From assembly GCA_934463165.1 (NCBI GenBank), contig CAKSJG010000007.1, positions 32,608 to 96,607 of the forward strand: 64,000 nt of DNA, written 5' to 3'. The notes under the pieces were generated by a model that saw only the letters and a list, made by a program, of their open reading frames with translations, was not told where the DNA came from and did no database searches. Origin of the DNA: an uncultured Clostridia bacterium (lineage in GTDB: Bacteria > Bacillota > Clostridia > UMGS1810). The translations under genes and the position numbers were made by a program. Below, in pieces: positions 53,752-61,874 of the stretch (positions are counted from its first letter, which is position 1; every line of letters begins with the position of its first letter).

Positions 53752-55248
53752 TTATTTAATTTTTTTCATGGTTCTCAGTGAAGTTATTATTCCCTCGCAT
53801 ATAGCGTCGGCTATCTGAGACACCTTTGCATCATTCATCAGCACGGCTCTGTCCTTTTCACATGTCACAAATGCACATTCCACAAGCACGGCCGGCATAA
53901 CCGTTCTTTTGAGGACAACGAGATTCGGCCTTTCGGAAAGTCCCCTGTTTGCAAGACCTGTCGCTTTCACAAGCGGAGTGAGGATATTTGCGGCAATTTC
54001 TTTTCCGCTTATGCCGTAATTACCCGAATTTGCAAGGCCGGAATAGAGCACGCTCGTTCCGGTTGCCGATGTGTTGTCACTCGCATCGTTGTGAATACTC
54101 ACGAATATATCGGCATTATTGTTATTTGCAATAAGCGATCTGTTGACAAGATCCTCCATTGTGGTTGATCCAAGGGCTTTGTCGGTGCTTCGCGTCATTA
54201 CAACATCTATTCCGTATGCCTTAAGCTTCTGTTCAAGACTGAGCGCTATATTTAAGTTTGCTGTCTTTTCATAAAGCACGGCATTGCCGCTGCTGTCCTT
54301 TCCGACAGCTCCGCTGTCAAATCCGCCGTGACCGGCGTCTATAACAACCTTCGGCGTGCTTCCGTTCGGTGTGACAGGTGCCGCGTTTGCTTGCCCCGAG
54401 GATGACGAATTACTGCCGCCCGAACCGGTTTTTGCAACCGTTATGCAGCACTGCCCCTCGGACGGATACGTCAAGGTATAATTTGATTTTAAAGCACATT
54501 CTATTACGACACGCGTATATGAATCGTGGTTTGCCCAGCGTATCTGCTTAACCGGATTTGAAGAATAATCTGTTTTTGCATCTTTAATATTAATTGCAGA
54601 CGCATAAAAATCAAAAACCAATCTGTAAGGATCATCCAAAGTCATTAATTTCGGTTTAATTTTAGATGACGAAGAAACAAGAACATTATATCCGTGTTCA
54701 TTTTCCGAAACCGATATATAATTAAGAGATATACCGGAAGCCGACGGTGCGGATGTATTATCCTGCGGCTTGTCCGTATTTTCGCCGGACGGATTTTCGG
54801 TCGAGTCGCCCTTTGTGTCTTCTACTTTTAACGATATGCTTACTCTTCTCAGATTTTCATCCCAATCAACATTATAACCGAGATTTTCGGATATAAATCT
54901 TATCGGAACAAGCGTCCTCCCATCACGGATCACGGGTGCCGTTATAAGTGTTTTTGCACTGCCGTTATGATATGCAATCTTACTGTTTATGTTAAAGATA
55001 ATTACATCCTGCCCCGATGTAACCGTAACCTGTCTGAGAGAATCATTCCAAAGTACATTTGCCGATAACTTGTCAAACAAAACGCGAACAGGCACCATTG
55101 TGCTTCCGTCTATTATCATGGGTTTAACATCCGAATCAATTTGTTCCCCATTTATATACAGTGCGATATCGCTTTTTGCATACACACTCATACACATAAA
55201 TATACTTATTATAAAAACAATCACTGTAAAAAATATTTTTTTCTCCAT
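53752..55248 (-). CDS. Secreted N-acetylmuramoyl-L-alanine amidase (stalk, AMIN and Amidase_3 domains)
   Basis: A 498-residue exported wall hydrolase that cuts the bond between muramic acid and the stem peptide. Signal peptide: IFFTVIVFIISIFMCMSVYA. Residues about 28-140 form a copper-amine-oxidase N-terminal-like stalk (PMIIDGSTMVPVRVLFDKLS; GRTLVPIRFISENLGYNVDW). A Thr/Ser/Asn linker is followed by an AMIN domain at about 172-272 and a Gly/Ser linker. The zinc amidase at about 298-495 has KVVIDAGHGGFDSGAVGK, LYEKTANLNIAL, VSIHNDASD and AVLVECAFVTCEKD, which supply His, Glu, His and the catalytic Glu. The ribosome site is AAAGGAGC. Confidence 0.94.
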   Translation of the reverse strand: MEKKIFFTVIVFIISIFMCMSVYAKSDIALYINGEQIDSDVKPMIIDGSTMVPVRVLFDKLSANVLWNDSLRQVTVTSGQDVIIFNINSKIAYHNGSAKTLITAPVIRDGRTLVPIRFISENLGYNVDWDENLRRVSISLKVEDTKGDSTENPSGENTDKPQDNTSAPSASGISLNYISVSENEHGYNVLVSSSSKIKPKLMTLDDPYRLVFDFYASAINIKDAKTDYSSNPVKQIRWANHDSYTRVVIECALKSNYTLTYPSEGQCCITVAKTGSGGSNSSSSGQANAAPVTPNGSTPKVVIDAGHGGFDSGAVGKDSSGNAVLYEKTANLNIALSLEQKLKAYGIDVVMTRSTDKALGSTTMEDLVNRSLIANNNNADIFVSIHNDASDNTSATGTSVLYSGLANSGNYGISGKEIAANILTPLVKATGLANRGLSERPNLVVLKRTVMPAVLVECAFVTCEKDRAVLMNDAKVSQIADAICEGIITSLRTMKKIK

Positions 55249-55401
55249 AGAAGCTCCTTTTCATCTGTTTATCAAACATACGCATTCCATATATAACATA
55301 TGATTATATTAATAATACACCTTTTAGAGATTTAAATCCATTTAACGGAGAAAAATTAATTATATTTGTTATTTGACTGTAACATTAATTTAACATTTAT
55401 A

Positions 55402-56412
55402 TCAGTCATTATTATACGATATCTTAAAATGGTCATATGCAGCCTTTGTAACTATTCTGCCTCTCGGTGTTCGGTTGATAAATCCGAGCTGCAAAAGATA
55501 AGGTTCATACACATCTTCTATTGTATTGCTGTCTTCGCCCGTTGTTGCGGCAAGCGTGTCAAGACCGACGGGGCCTCCGCCGAATGTTTTAATCATGGTT
55601 GTTATCACGTTTCTGTCGGTAGAATCAAGACCGATTTTATCTACTTCAAGTCTCGTAAGAGCACTGTCGGCAATTTCTCTTGTTATTCGGCCGTCCGCCA
55701 TGATCTGCGCAAAGTCACGCACACGCTTCAAAAGCCTGTTTGCTATACGCGGAGTTCCGCGCGAGCGTGATGCAATTTCTCTTGCGCCGCTTTCATCTAT
55801 ATGTACGCCCAAAATCGACGCGCTTCTTTCAACTATTGTTTTAAGGTCATCGGTATTATACAGTTCAAGCCTTGAAATAACACCGAATCTGTCGCGAAGC
55901 GGACCGGTCATATTGCCTGCTTTTGTCGTAGCGCCGACAAGAGTAAATTTCGGAAGATCCAGCCTGATTGAGCGTGCGCTCGGCCCCTTACCGAGAATTA
56001 TATCAACGGCAAAGTCCTCCATTGCCGGATAAAGTATTTCTTCAACGCTGTGGCTGAGGCGGTGTATCTCGTCTATAAATAAAATATCATGCTCACCGAG
56101 ATTTGTAAGAATGGCAGCAAGATCACCCTGCTTTTCTATTGCCGGGCCGGAGGTTACGTGAATATTAACATCCATTTCATTTGCAATGATATTTGCAAGT
56201 GTTGTTTTTCCGAGTCCCGGAGGACCGTATAAAAGGACATGATCCAAAGCTTCTTTGCGTTCCTTTGCCGCTTCTATGTATATCTTTAAATTTTCCTTTA
56301 CCTTTGTCTGTCCTATATAATCATCAAGTATGCGCGGTCTTATGCTTATCTCGCGCAAGGCATCGTCATCATTTATTTCGGATGCCGAAATTATTCTTTC
56401 ATCGTAATCCAT
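55402..56412 (-). CDS. ruvB: Holliday junction branch migration ATPase RuvB
   Basis: Hexameric motor of RuvAB that drives branch migration at Holliday junctions. It has 336 residues: IRPRILDDYIGQTKVKENLK, Walker A LLYGPPGLGKTTLANIIANE, Walker B ILFIDEIHRLSHSVEE, sensor motif VGATTKAGNMTGPLRDRFG and the C-terminal winged helix ending NRTPRGRIVTKAAYDHF. The ATG at 56412 has AAAGGAT 6 nt before it; an ATG at 56430 in frame has no ribosome site. It is the third gene of ruvC-ruvA-ruvB. Confidence 0.97.
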   Translation of the reverse strand: MDYDERIISASEINDDDALREISIRPRILDDYIGQTKVKENLKIYIEAAKERKEALDHVLLYGPPGLGKTTLANIIANEMDVNIHVTSGPAIEKQGDLAAILTNLGEHDILFIDEIHRLSHSVEEILYPAMEDFAVDIILGKGPSARSIRLDLPKFTLVGATTKAGNMTGPLRDRFGVISRLELYNTDDLKTIVERSASILGVHIDESGAREIASRSRGTPRIANRLLKRVRDFAQIMADGRITREIADSALTRLEVDKIGLDSTDRNVITTMIKTFGGGPVGLDTLAATTGEDSNTIEDVYEPYLLQLGFINRTPRGRIVTKAAYDHFKISYNND

Positions 56413-56437
56413 GGCTTTATCCTTTCTCATTTATTAT

Positions 56438-57043
56438 TTACAGCATATTTTTAAGCGCAAGACGAATGAAATCCTCAACGCCCGCACAATCCTCTTTAAC
56501 CTTACTCACGGCACCGCGCGCTTCCTGCCTGCTGTAACCGAGAGCGATAAGAGCATTTACGGCATCGGCTTTCATGTCGGATCCGTCCGATGAAACCTCC
56601 GATTCAAAAGCGCCTGTCTTATCGGATACAATCTCCTCATTTTTGATTTTATCCTTAAGTTCAAGACAAATTCTTTGTGCGGTTTTGGCGCCGATTCCCT
56701 GTGCCTGCTTTATGGACGATGCATCATCGGAAGCTATGCAAAGAGCAAGCTTTGACGGACTCATTACAGAAAGCACGGCTGCAGCTCCTTTTGCCCCGAC
56801 TCCGCTGACCGATATGAGAAGCTCAAAAAGATGTTTTTCTTCTTTGGTAGAAAATCCGTATAGATCCATAATGCCTTCTTTAATATACATATATGTATAA
56901 AACTTCACTTCTTCACCTATATTTACCGATGTGTCCGAAACCGAATTTAAAGATGTAAATATTTTAAATCCGATACCTCCCACATCTATTACAACATGCT
57001 GCTCCGCTTTGTCTGCGAGCGTACCTTTTATATAATCAAACAT
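56438..57043 (-). CDS. ruvA: Holliday junction DNA helicase subunit RuvA
   Basis: Binds the junction and loads RuvB. It has 201 residues: N-terminal OB fold MFDYIKGTLADK and HVVIDVGGIGFKIFTSLN, helix-hairpin-helix motifs LFELLISVSGVGAKGAAAVL and QAQGIGAKTAQRICLELKD, and the C-terminal RuvB-binding domain VNALIALGYSRQEARGAV. The start matches the family N-terminus, yet its ribosome site lies unusually far upstream behind a small hairpin (separate entry). Confidence 0.96.
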   Translation of the reverse strand: MFDYIKGTLADKAEQHVVIDVGGIGFKIFTSLNSVSDTSVNIGEEVKFYTYMYIKEGIMDLYGFSTKEEKHLFELLISVSGVGAKGAAAVLSVMSPSKLALCIASDDASSIKQAQGIGAKTAQRICLELKDKIKNEEIVSDKTGAFESEVSSDGSDMKADAVNALIALGYSRQEARGAVSKVKEDCAGVEDFIRLALKNML

Positions 57044-57073
57044 AATAATTCGGGGAGCAATCCCCTCTCCTTT
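57044..57073 (-). promoter_or_regulatory. ruvA ribosome site with intervening hairpin
   Basis: On the minus strand AAAGGAGA is followed by GGGGA-TTGC-TCCCC and then GAATTATT before the ATG. The normal-looking ribosome site is 22 nt from the start, too far for direct use, but folding the 14-nt hairpin would leave an 8-nt gap. No better site lies between. Confidence 0.55.
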
Positions 57074-57087
57074 CGTAAATATTCAAA

Positions 57088-57582
57088 TTACATATGCACT
57101 CCGCGCGATATCATGCGATACGAATGTGCATGGCAGACAGCAAGCGCCAAAGCATCGGCAACATCATCCGGTTTCGGAACCTCTCTAAGACTAAGTATTG
57201 CTTTTACCATTTGCTGTATCTGCTTCTTTTCAGCTCTGCCGTACCCTACAACGGACTGCTTAACCTGGAGCGGAGTATATTCAAATATCGGAATACCGCT
57301 GTTAACCCCTGCCAAAAGAATTACACCGCGCGCCTGCCCAACCTGAATGGCGGTCTTGGCATTATTATTAAAAAACAACTCCTCAATGCTCATCGCATCG
57401 GGCTTATATTTCCGAATTGCCTCGCTGATTCCGTCATAAATTATTTTAAGTCTCTTTTCTATCGGAAGACCTGCTTTTGTTGTTACGGCAAAATAATCAA
57501 TAACATTAAATTTATTTCCCTTATATTCTACCACACCTACACCCACAATTGCAAATCCGGGGTCAATTCCGAGTATAATCAT
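57088..57582 (-). CDS. ruvC: Holliday junction resolvase RuvC
   Basis: Nuclease that cuts Holliday junctions. It has 164 residues with the four acidic residues in MIILGIDPGFAIVGVGVVEY (Asp7), MSIEELFFNNNAKTAI and the late KPDDVADALALAVCHAH (two Asp). The segment YGRAEKKQIQQMVKAIL is also typical. GGTGA lies 6 nt before the ATG. It is the first ruv gene and divergent from argG across 159 bp. Confidence 0.96.
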   Translation of the reverse strand: MIILGIDPGFAIVGVGVVEYKGNKFNVIDYFAVTTKAGLPIEKRLKIIYDGISEAIRKYKPDAMSIEELFFNNNAKTAIQVGQARGVILLAGVNSGIPIFEYTPLQVKQSVVGYGRAEKKQIQQMVKAILSLREVPKPDDVADALALAVCHAHSYRMISRGVHM

Positions 57583-57600
57583 CCTTATTCACCATACCTT

Positions 57601-57669
57601 TTTGCATATTTATGCATATTATACATTATTATTCGAAAATATTCATCATATTATGCATATTTAAATATT
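57601..57669. promoter_or_regulatory. ARG boxes upstream of argG
   Basis: 57601-57618 (TTTGCATATTTATGCATA) matches every fixed position of the ArgR/AhrC box WNTGNATWWWWATNCANW. 57652-57669 matches 10 of 12 fixed-type positions and touches the argG -35. The pair suggests arginine-dependent repression of argG-argH; the first box may also affect ruvC, whose start is only 18 bp away. Confidence 0.7.
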
Positions 57670-57696
57670 GCAAAAATCAAAAAAATAATATATAAT
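57668..57696 (+). promoter_or_regulatory. argG promoter
   Basis: TTGCAA (57668-57673), 17 bp, TATAAT (57691-57696), 45 bp before the start codon. Confidence 0.82.
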
Positions 57697-57741
57697 AATT
57701 GTCATAAGATAATAATAACACGAAATCGGAGGTAAATCAAT

Positions 57742-58959
57742 ATGTCAAAAGAAAAAGTTGTTTTAGCATACTCGGGCGGACTTGATACATCTATCATTAT
57801 TCCGTGGCTCAAAGAGAACTACGACTACGATGTAATAGCCGTATGCGGTGATGTCGGTCAGGGCAAAGAAACCGAAGGTCTTGAAGAAAAAGCTCTTAAA
57901 ACCGGTGCATCCAAGCTGTACATAGAAAATCTTCAGGAAGAGTATGTAACCGATTTTATATGGCCTACTCTTAAGGCTCAGGCTGTGTATGAGGGCAAAT
58001 ATCTTCTCGGAACATCGCATGCCCGTCCGGTAATTGCAAAAAGACTTGTTGAAATTGCGAAAAAAGAAGGCGCTGTTGCAATATGCCACGGTGCTACCGG
58101 TAAAGGAAACGATCAGGTAAGATTTGAGCTTACCATAAAAGCGCTCGCTCCGGAAATGAAAATAATCGCTCCCTGGAGAATATGGGATATTAAATCAAGG
58201 GATGACGAAATAGATTATGCAAATAAAAGAGGAATACCCGTTCCGGTAACAAAAGAAGACAACTACTCCATGGACAGAAACCTCTGGCATCTGTCTCATG
58301 AGGGTCAGGATCTTGAGAACCCGGCAAACGAACCGAATCTCGATAAAATTCTCAAGCTCGGCGTATCTCCCGAAAAAGCTCCCGACAAACCGACATATGT
58401 TGAAATTGAGTTTGAAAAAGGAATTCCGACGAAAATTGACGGAAAAGAATACGGACCCGTTGAACTTATCAAAAAGCTTAACGAGCTCGGAGGCGCTAAC
58501 GGAATCGGAATTGATGATATCGTAGAAAACAGACTTGTGGGAATGAAGAGCCGCGGAGTATACGAAACACCGGGCGGTACAATTCTTTATGCTGCTCACA
58601 AAGAGCTGGAATATCTTTGCCTTGACAAGCAGACTCTTCATTATAAGCAGGATGTTGCAAACAAATTTGCCGATCTTGTTTATGACGGTCTTTGGTATAC
58701 ACCTCTCAGAGAAGCTCTCTCCGCTTTTGTTGATGAAACTCAGAAAACCGTTACAGGTAAGGTAAGGCTTAAACTCTACAAAGGAAACTGCACACCTGCC
58801 GGTGCAACCTCTCCGTATTCTCTTTACAGCGAAGAGATTGCAACATTTGATGCCGATGAAGTATATAATCAAAAGGATGCCGAAGGCTTTATCAATCTGT
58901 TCGGCCTTCCGCTTAAAGTTAGAGCACAGATGATGCAAAATCTTGAAAACGAAAAATAA
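57742..58959 (+). CDS. argG: Argininosuccinate synthase
   Basis: Joins citrulline and aspartate using ATP in arginine synthesis. It has 405 residues. Motifs are the ATP loop VVLAYSGGLDTSIIIPWLKE, YLLGTSHARPVIAKRLVEIA, CHGATGKGNDQVRFELTIKA, DNYSMDRNLWHLSHEGQDLE and MKSRGVYETPGGTILYAAH. GGAGGT precedes the ATG. It forms a pair with argH; ARG boxes lie upstream. Confidence 0.97.
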   Translation: MSKEKVVLAYSGGLDTSIIIPWLKENYDYDVIAVCGDVGQGKETEGLEEKALKTGASKLYIENLQEEYVTDFIWPTLKAQAVYEGKYLLGTSHARPVIAKRLVEIAKKEGAVAICHGATGKGNDQVRFELTIKALAPEMKIIAPWRIWDIKSRDDEIDYANKRGIPVPVTKEDNYSMDRNLWHLSHEGQDLENPANEPNLDKILKLGVSPEKAPDKPTYVEIEFEKGIPTKIDGKEYGPVELIKKLNELGGANGIGIDDIVENRLVGMKSRGVYETPGGTILYAAHKELEYLCLDKQTLHYKQDVANKFADLVYDGLWYTPLREALSAFVDETQKTVTGKVRLKLYKGNCTPAGATSPYSLYSEEIATFDADEVYNQKDAEGFINLFGLPLKVRAQMMQNLENEK

Positions 58960-58981
58960 TATACACTAAAAAATAATCTAA

Positions 58982-59017
58982 GGGCAATTCGTAAATTGAC
59001 AAGTTTATGAATTGCCC
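58982..59017 (+). terminator. Hairpin between argG and argH
   Basis: Stem GGGCAATTC-G-TAAA / TTTA-T-GAATTGCCC with an 8-nt loop, then GAATTTTGC. It resembles a partial terminator and could lower argH relative to argG. Confidence 0.55.
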
Positions 59018-59044
59018 GAATTTTGCTATGAAAGGATGAAAAAC

Positions 59045-60424
59045 ATGAAGCTGTGGGGCGGACGATTCAGCAAAAATACGGACTCCGAAGTCAATGATTT
59101 TAACTCTTCAATACGCTTTGACCAGAGGATGTACCGTCAGGATATAACCGGAAGTATTGCCCATGCCGAAATGCTCGGGAAATGTAAAATTATATCCGAA
59201 GAGGACAGCAAGTTAATTGTCAAAACACTAAAAGAAATTCTCGATGATATAGAAAACGGTAAGATAGAATTTATGATCGATGCCGAAGATATTCACATGA
59301 ATATCGAAACCATTCTGACGGAGAGAATCGGAGATGCCGGGAAAAGACTCCATACCGGAAGAAGCAGAAACGATCAGGTTGCTCTCGATATCAGAATGTA
59401 TATAAAAGACGAAATAAAAGAAATAAAGCAGATGCTTATATCTCTTGAAAAAACCGTTATAGGCATCGCAAAAGAAAACACAGATACCATTATGCCCGGA
59501 TATACTCATCTGCAAAAAGCACAGCCGATAACGCTTGCGCATCATGCCATGGCATACTTTGAAATGTTTAAGCGTGACATACAAAGACTTGATGACACGT
59601 TTGCCAGAACAAACATAATGCCGCTCGGCTCGGGCGCACTTGCCGCAACAACATATCCGCTTGACAGAGAATATGTATGCGAAAAATTAGGGTTTGAATC
59701 AGTTACGCTCAACTCCCTTGATGGCGTATCCGACAGAGATTTTGTGATTGAATTTGCATCGGCGCTTTCTATAATAATTATGCATCTGAGCCGCTGGTGT
59801 GAAGAGCTGATACTGTGGAACACAAATGAATTTCAGTTTATTGAAATGGATGACAGCTGCTCTACCGGAAGCTCAATAATGCCGCAAAAGAAAAACCCCG
59901 ATGTTGCTGAGCTGATACGCGGAAAAACCGGAAGAGTTTACGGGGATCTTGTTTCTATCCTTACAACAATGAAAGGCATACCGCTTGCATATAACAAAGA
60001 TATGCAAGAGGATAAAGAATGTATTTTTGACGCTGTTGACACCGTAAAGCTTTGCATACCCGTGTTTGAAAAAATGATTGCTACGCTTAAAATTAATAAG
60101 GAGAATATGTACAAAGGTGCAGGCGGCGGATTTACAAATGCAACGGACGCAGCGGATTATCTTGTAAAAAAAGGAATGCCGTTTCGCGAAGCACATGCCG
60201 TAATAGGAAAAATGGTAATTTACGCAATTAATAACAACAAGTCATTGAGTGATTTTACGATTGAAGAATTTAAAGCATGCAGCGATTTGATAGAAGATGA
60301 TATAAATGACGCAATAAATCTTAAAACATGCGTAAACGGCAGAAATATCATCGGAGGTCCTGCAAAGGAAGCGGTAGAGAAAGCAATAAAATCCGGAGAA
60401 AAATTCTTGAATAATTTAAAATAA
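59045..60424 (+). CDS. argH: Argininosuccinate lyase
   Basis: Splits argininosuccinate into arginine and fumarate. It has 459 residues: MKLWGGRFSKNTDSEVNDFN at the start, LHTGRSRNDQVALDIRMYI, MPGYTHLQKAQPITLAHH and the superfamily signature GSSIMPQKKNP with its mobile catalytic Ser. The ATG at 59045 has AAAGGATG 6 nt before it and gives the family N-terminus; the frame opens at 59012, inside the upstream hairpin. Confidence 0.97.
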   Translation: MKLWGGRFSKNTDSEVNDFNSSIRFDQRMYRQDITGSIAHAEMLGKCKIISEEDSKLIVKTLKEILDDIENGKIEFMIDAEDIHMNIETILTERIGDAGKRLHTGRSRNDQVALDIRMYIKDEIKEIKQMLISLEKTVIGIAKENTDTIMPGYTHLQKAQPITLAHHAMAYFEMFKRDIQRLDDTFARTNIMPLGSGALAATTYPLDREYVCEKLGFESVTLNSLDGVSDRDFVIEFASALSIIIMHLSRWCEELILWNTNEFQFIEMDDSCSTGSSIMPQKKNPDVAELIRGKTGRVYGDLVSILTTMKGIPLAYNKDMQEDKECIFDAVDTVKLCIPVFEKMIATLKINKENMYKGAGGGFTNATDAADYLVKKGMPFREAHAVIGKMVIYAINNNKSLSDFTIEEFKACSDLIEDDINDAINLKTCVNGRNIIGGPAKEAVEKAIKSGEKFLNNLK

Positions 60425-60440
60425 ATAATTTCCGTATTTA

Positions 60441-60476
60441 AAAATCCAAACTCGATTTCACGGGTTTGGATTTTTT
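60441..60476 (+). terminator. argH terminator
   Basis: Stem AAATCCAAAC / GTTTGGATTT with T run TTTTTT, 17 bp after the argH stop. Confidence 0.88.
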
Positions 60477-60493
60477 ACGTTTCAATACATATC

Positions 60494-60527
60494 AAAAAAG
60501 ACAAGCACTGATGTACTTGTCTTTTTT
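60494..60527 (-). terminator. Terminator of the tRNA cluster
   Basis: Stem AAAAAAGACAAG / CTTGTCTTTTTT with a 10-nt loop, directly downstream of tRNA-Tyr on the minus strand. T-rich on both strands, so it may also back up argH termination. Confidence 0.85.
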
Positions 60528-60528
60528 C

Positions 60529-60610
60529 TGGGGAGGGGTGGATTCGAACCACCGAAGCAAGATGCAGCAGATTTACAGTCTGTCCCCTTTGGCCACTCGG
60601 GAACCTCCCC
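60529..60610 (-). tRNA. tRNA-Tyr (GTA)
   Basis: 82 nt with acceptor GGGGAGG / CCTCCCC, anticodon loop CTGTAAA (anticodon GTA), the long variable arm of class II tRNAs and T loop TTCGAAT; discriminator A. CCA is not encoded. Confidence 0.95.
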
Positions 60611-60619
60611 TTATATAAA

Positions 60620-60692
60620 AGCTGGTGATGGGACTTGAACCTACAACCTGCTGATTACAAATCAGCTGCTCTGCCAATTGAGCTACACCAGC
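60620..60692 (-). tRNA. tRNA-Thr (TGT)
   Basis: 73 nt with acceptor GCTGGTG / CACCAGC, anticodon stem CTGAT / ATCAG around TTTGTAA (anticodon TGT), T loop TTCAAGT; discriminator T. CCA is not encoded. Confidence 0.95.
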
Positions 60693-60709
60693 AAATATTT
60701 AATTTTAAA

Positions 60710-60782
60710 TGGGAACTATAGGGCTCGAACCTATGACCCTCTGCTTGTAAGGCAGATGCTCTCCCAGCTGAGCTAAGCTCCC
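60710..60782 (-). tRNA. tRNA-Val (TAC)
   Basis: 73 nt with acceptor GGGAGCT / AGTTCCC (one G-U), anticodon loop CTTACAA (anticodon TAC), T loop TTCGAGC; discriminator A. CCA is not encoded. First of the three-tRNA transcript. Confidence 0.95.
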
Positions 60783-60814
60783 ATGAAAGATATCTTAACG
60801 TTGACGACTTGTAT

Positions 60815-60843
60815 ATGATATCATATATATTTTATTTTGTCAA
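60815..60843 (-). promoter_or_regulatory. Promoter of the Val-Thr-Tyr tRNA cluster
   Basis: TTGACA (60838-60843), 17 bp, TATCAT (60815-60820) on the minus strand, 33 bp before tRNA-Val. Confidence 0.85.
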
Positions 60844-60963
60844 CACTTTTTTTTAAATTTTTAAATTTTTACAATTTTTAATAAAAAAACAATTTAAAAA
60901 CATCATTTAATCGACATTTTACATACAATTTTTACATAAATAAAAATAAAATGTCGAAAAATA

Positions 60964-60993
60964 TTGACATAGCATTGTTATTTATTATATAAT
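60964..60993 (+). promoter_or_regulatory. Promoter of the DUF4282 gene
   Basis: TTGACA (60964-60969), 18 bp, TATAAT (60988-60993). Transcription would start near 61000, giving a leader of about 50 nt. Confidence 0.82.
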
Positions 60994-61003
60994 ATTAATT
61001 AAC

Positions 61004-61043
61004 AGGGGGAATACCTCCTTAAAAAATATTTTAAAAAGGTGGT
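61004..61043 (+). promoter_or_regulatory. Leader with two competing hairpins over the ribosome site
   Basis: Stem 1 pairs AGGGGG (61004-61009) with CCTCCT (61014-61019) around AATA. Stem 2 pairs ACCTCCTTAAAA (61013-61024) with the later TTTT..GGTGGT (61029-61043), with a 3-A bulge and one T-T mismatch, and covers the ribosome site AGGTGG. They share CCTCCT, so only one can form. Read as a possible on/off translation switch. Confidence 0.5.
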
Positions 61044-61050
61044 TTTATTT

Positions 61051-61692
61051 ATGCCGGTTAATGTAGCAATTATTATTGGCACCATTTTTGCGATTATCGC
61101 AACAGTATTGATAATGATTCTGGTTACGCCCGAGAGCAAGAAAAACACTCTCAATAAGTTTTTCCAGGTTCTTGCGGACATCTTTAACTTCAAATCATTA
61201 TTGATAGAAAAAATCCTCAAATGTCTGTACATACTTTCAACACTGTTCTGTCTTTTCACGGGATTTTTTATGTTATTCTCCGGATACAGCTATGATTTCG
61301 GATTTTATTCAACAGGATTCCATAGTGTAGCGCTCGAAGGTATCCTTCTCATGATCCTCGGACCTATCCTTGTCCGCATTGTATATGAAGGAATGATGCT
61401 CACAATCATCATTGTTAAAAACGTTATCCAGATCAACGGCAAAATGCCCTCAAACGGTAAAAACGGTCCGGATATATTTGCCGCTCAGAGACCTTTTGCG
61501 CAGAGAAGACCTTTTGCTCCCCAGCAGGGTGCGCAGACTCCGAACGCTCAGATGCCCGGTCAGATGAGGCAGCAGGCTCCGCAGCAGAATCCGACCCCCG
61601 CTCCGCAGCAAAATGCACAGGCTCCTCAGCAAAACCCGAATCCTGCTCCTCAGCAGCAAATGAATACGGATTACGACAACAATCAAAATTAA
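61051..61692 (+). CDS. DUF4282-type membrane protein with Gln/Pro/Asn-rich tail
   Basis: A 213-residue protein. One membrane helix lies near residues 4-26 (AIIIGTIFAIIATVLIMILV); after a charged stretch there are two more (about 60-80 and 100-128), the last pair resembling DUF4282: GFFMLFSGYSYDFGF and LMILGPILVRIVYEGMMLTI. Residues about 140-213 are a flexible tail rich in Gln, Pro, Asn and Ala with repeats such as QQNPTPAPQQNAQAPQQNPN. The ATG at 61051 is 8 nt after AGGTGG. It is a single-gene unit with its own promoter and terminator. The function of the family is unknown. Confidence 0.8.
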   Translation: MPVNVAIIIGTIFAIIATVLIMILVTPESKKNTLNKFFQVLADIFNFKSLLIEKILKCLYILSTLFCLFTGFFMLFSGYSYDFGFYSTGFHSVALEGILLMILGPILVRIVYEGMMLTIIIVKNVIQINGKMPSNGKNGPDIFAAQRPFAQRRPFAPQQGAQTPNAQMPGQMRQQAPQQNPTPAPQQNAQAPQQNPNPAPQQQMNTDYDNNQN

Positions 61693-61733
61693 TTTGATTT
61701 TAAGTAATAAAAATTATAATTATAGGTCAAAAT

Positions 61734-61767
61734 ACATACATCGGTCTTCGATGTATGTGTTTTTTTA
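61734..61767 (+). terminator. Terminator after the DUF4282 gene
   Basis: 10-bp stem ACATACATCG / CGATGTATGT with a 5-nt loop, then GTTTTTTTAT. Confidence 0.9.
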
Positions 61768-61874
61768 TCCGAAGATTCGCCAATATTACAAATAATATAT
61801 AAATGCCGGTACAGACAACCGTATATCCGACACATATCTTAAATGTCTGAAACGGCGGAACGGAGTTGTATCTG

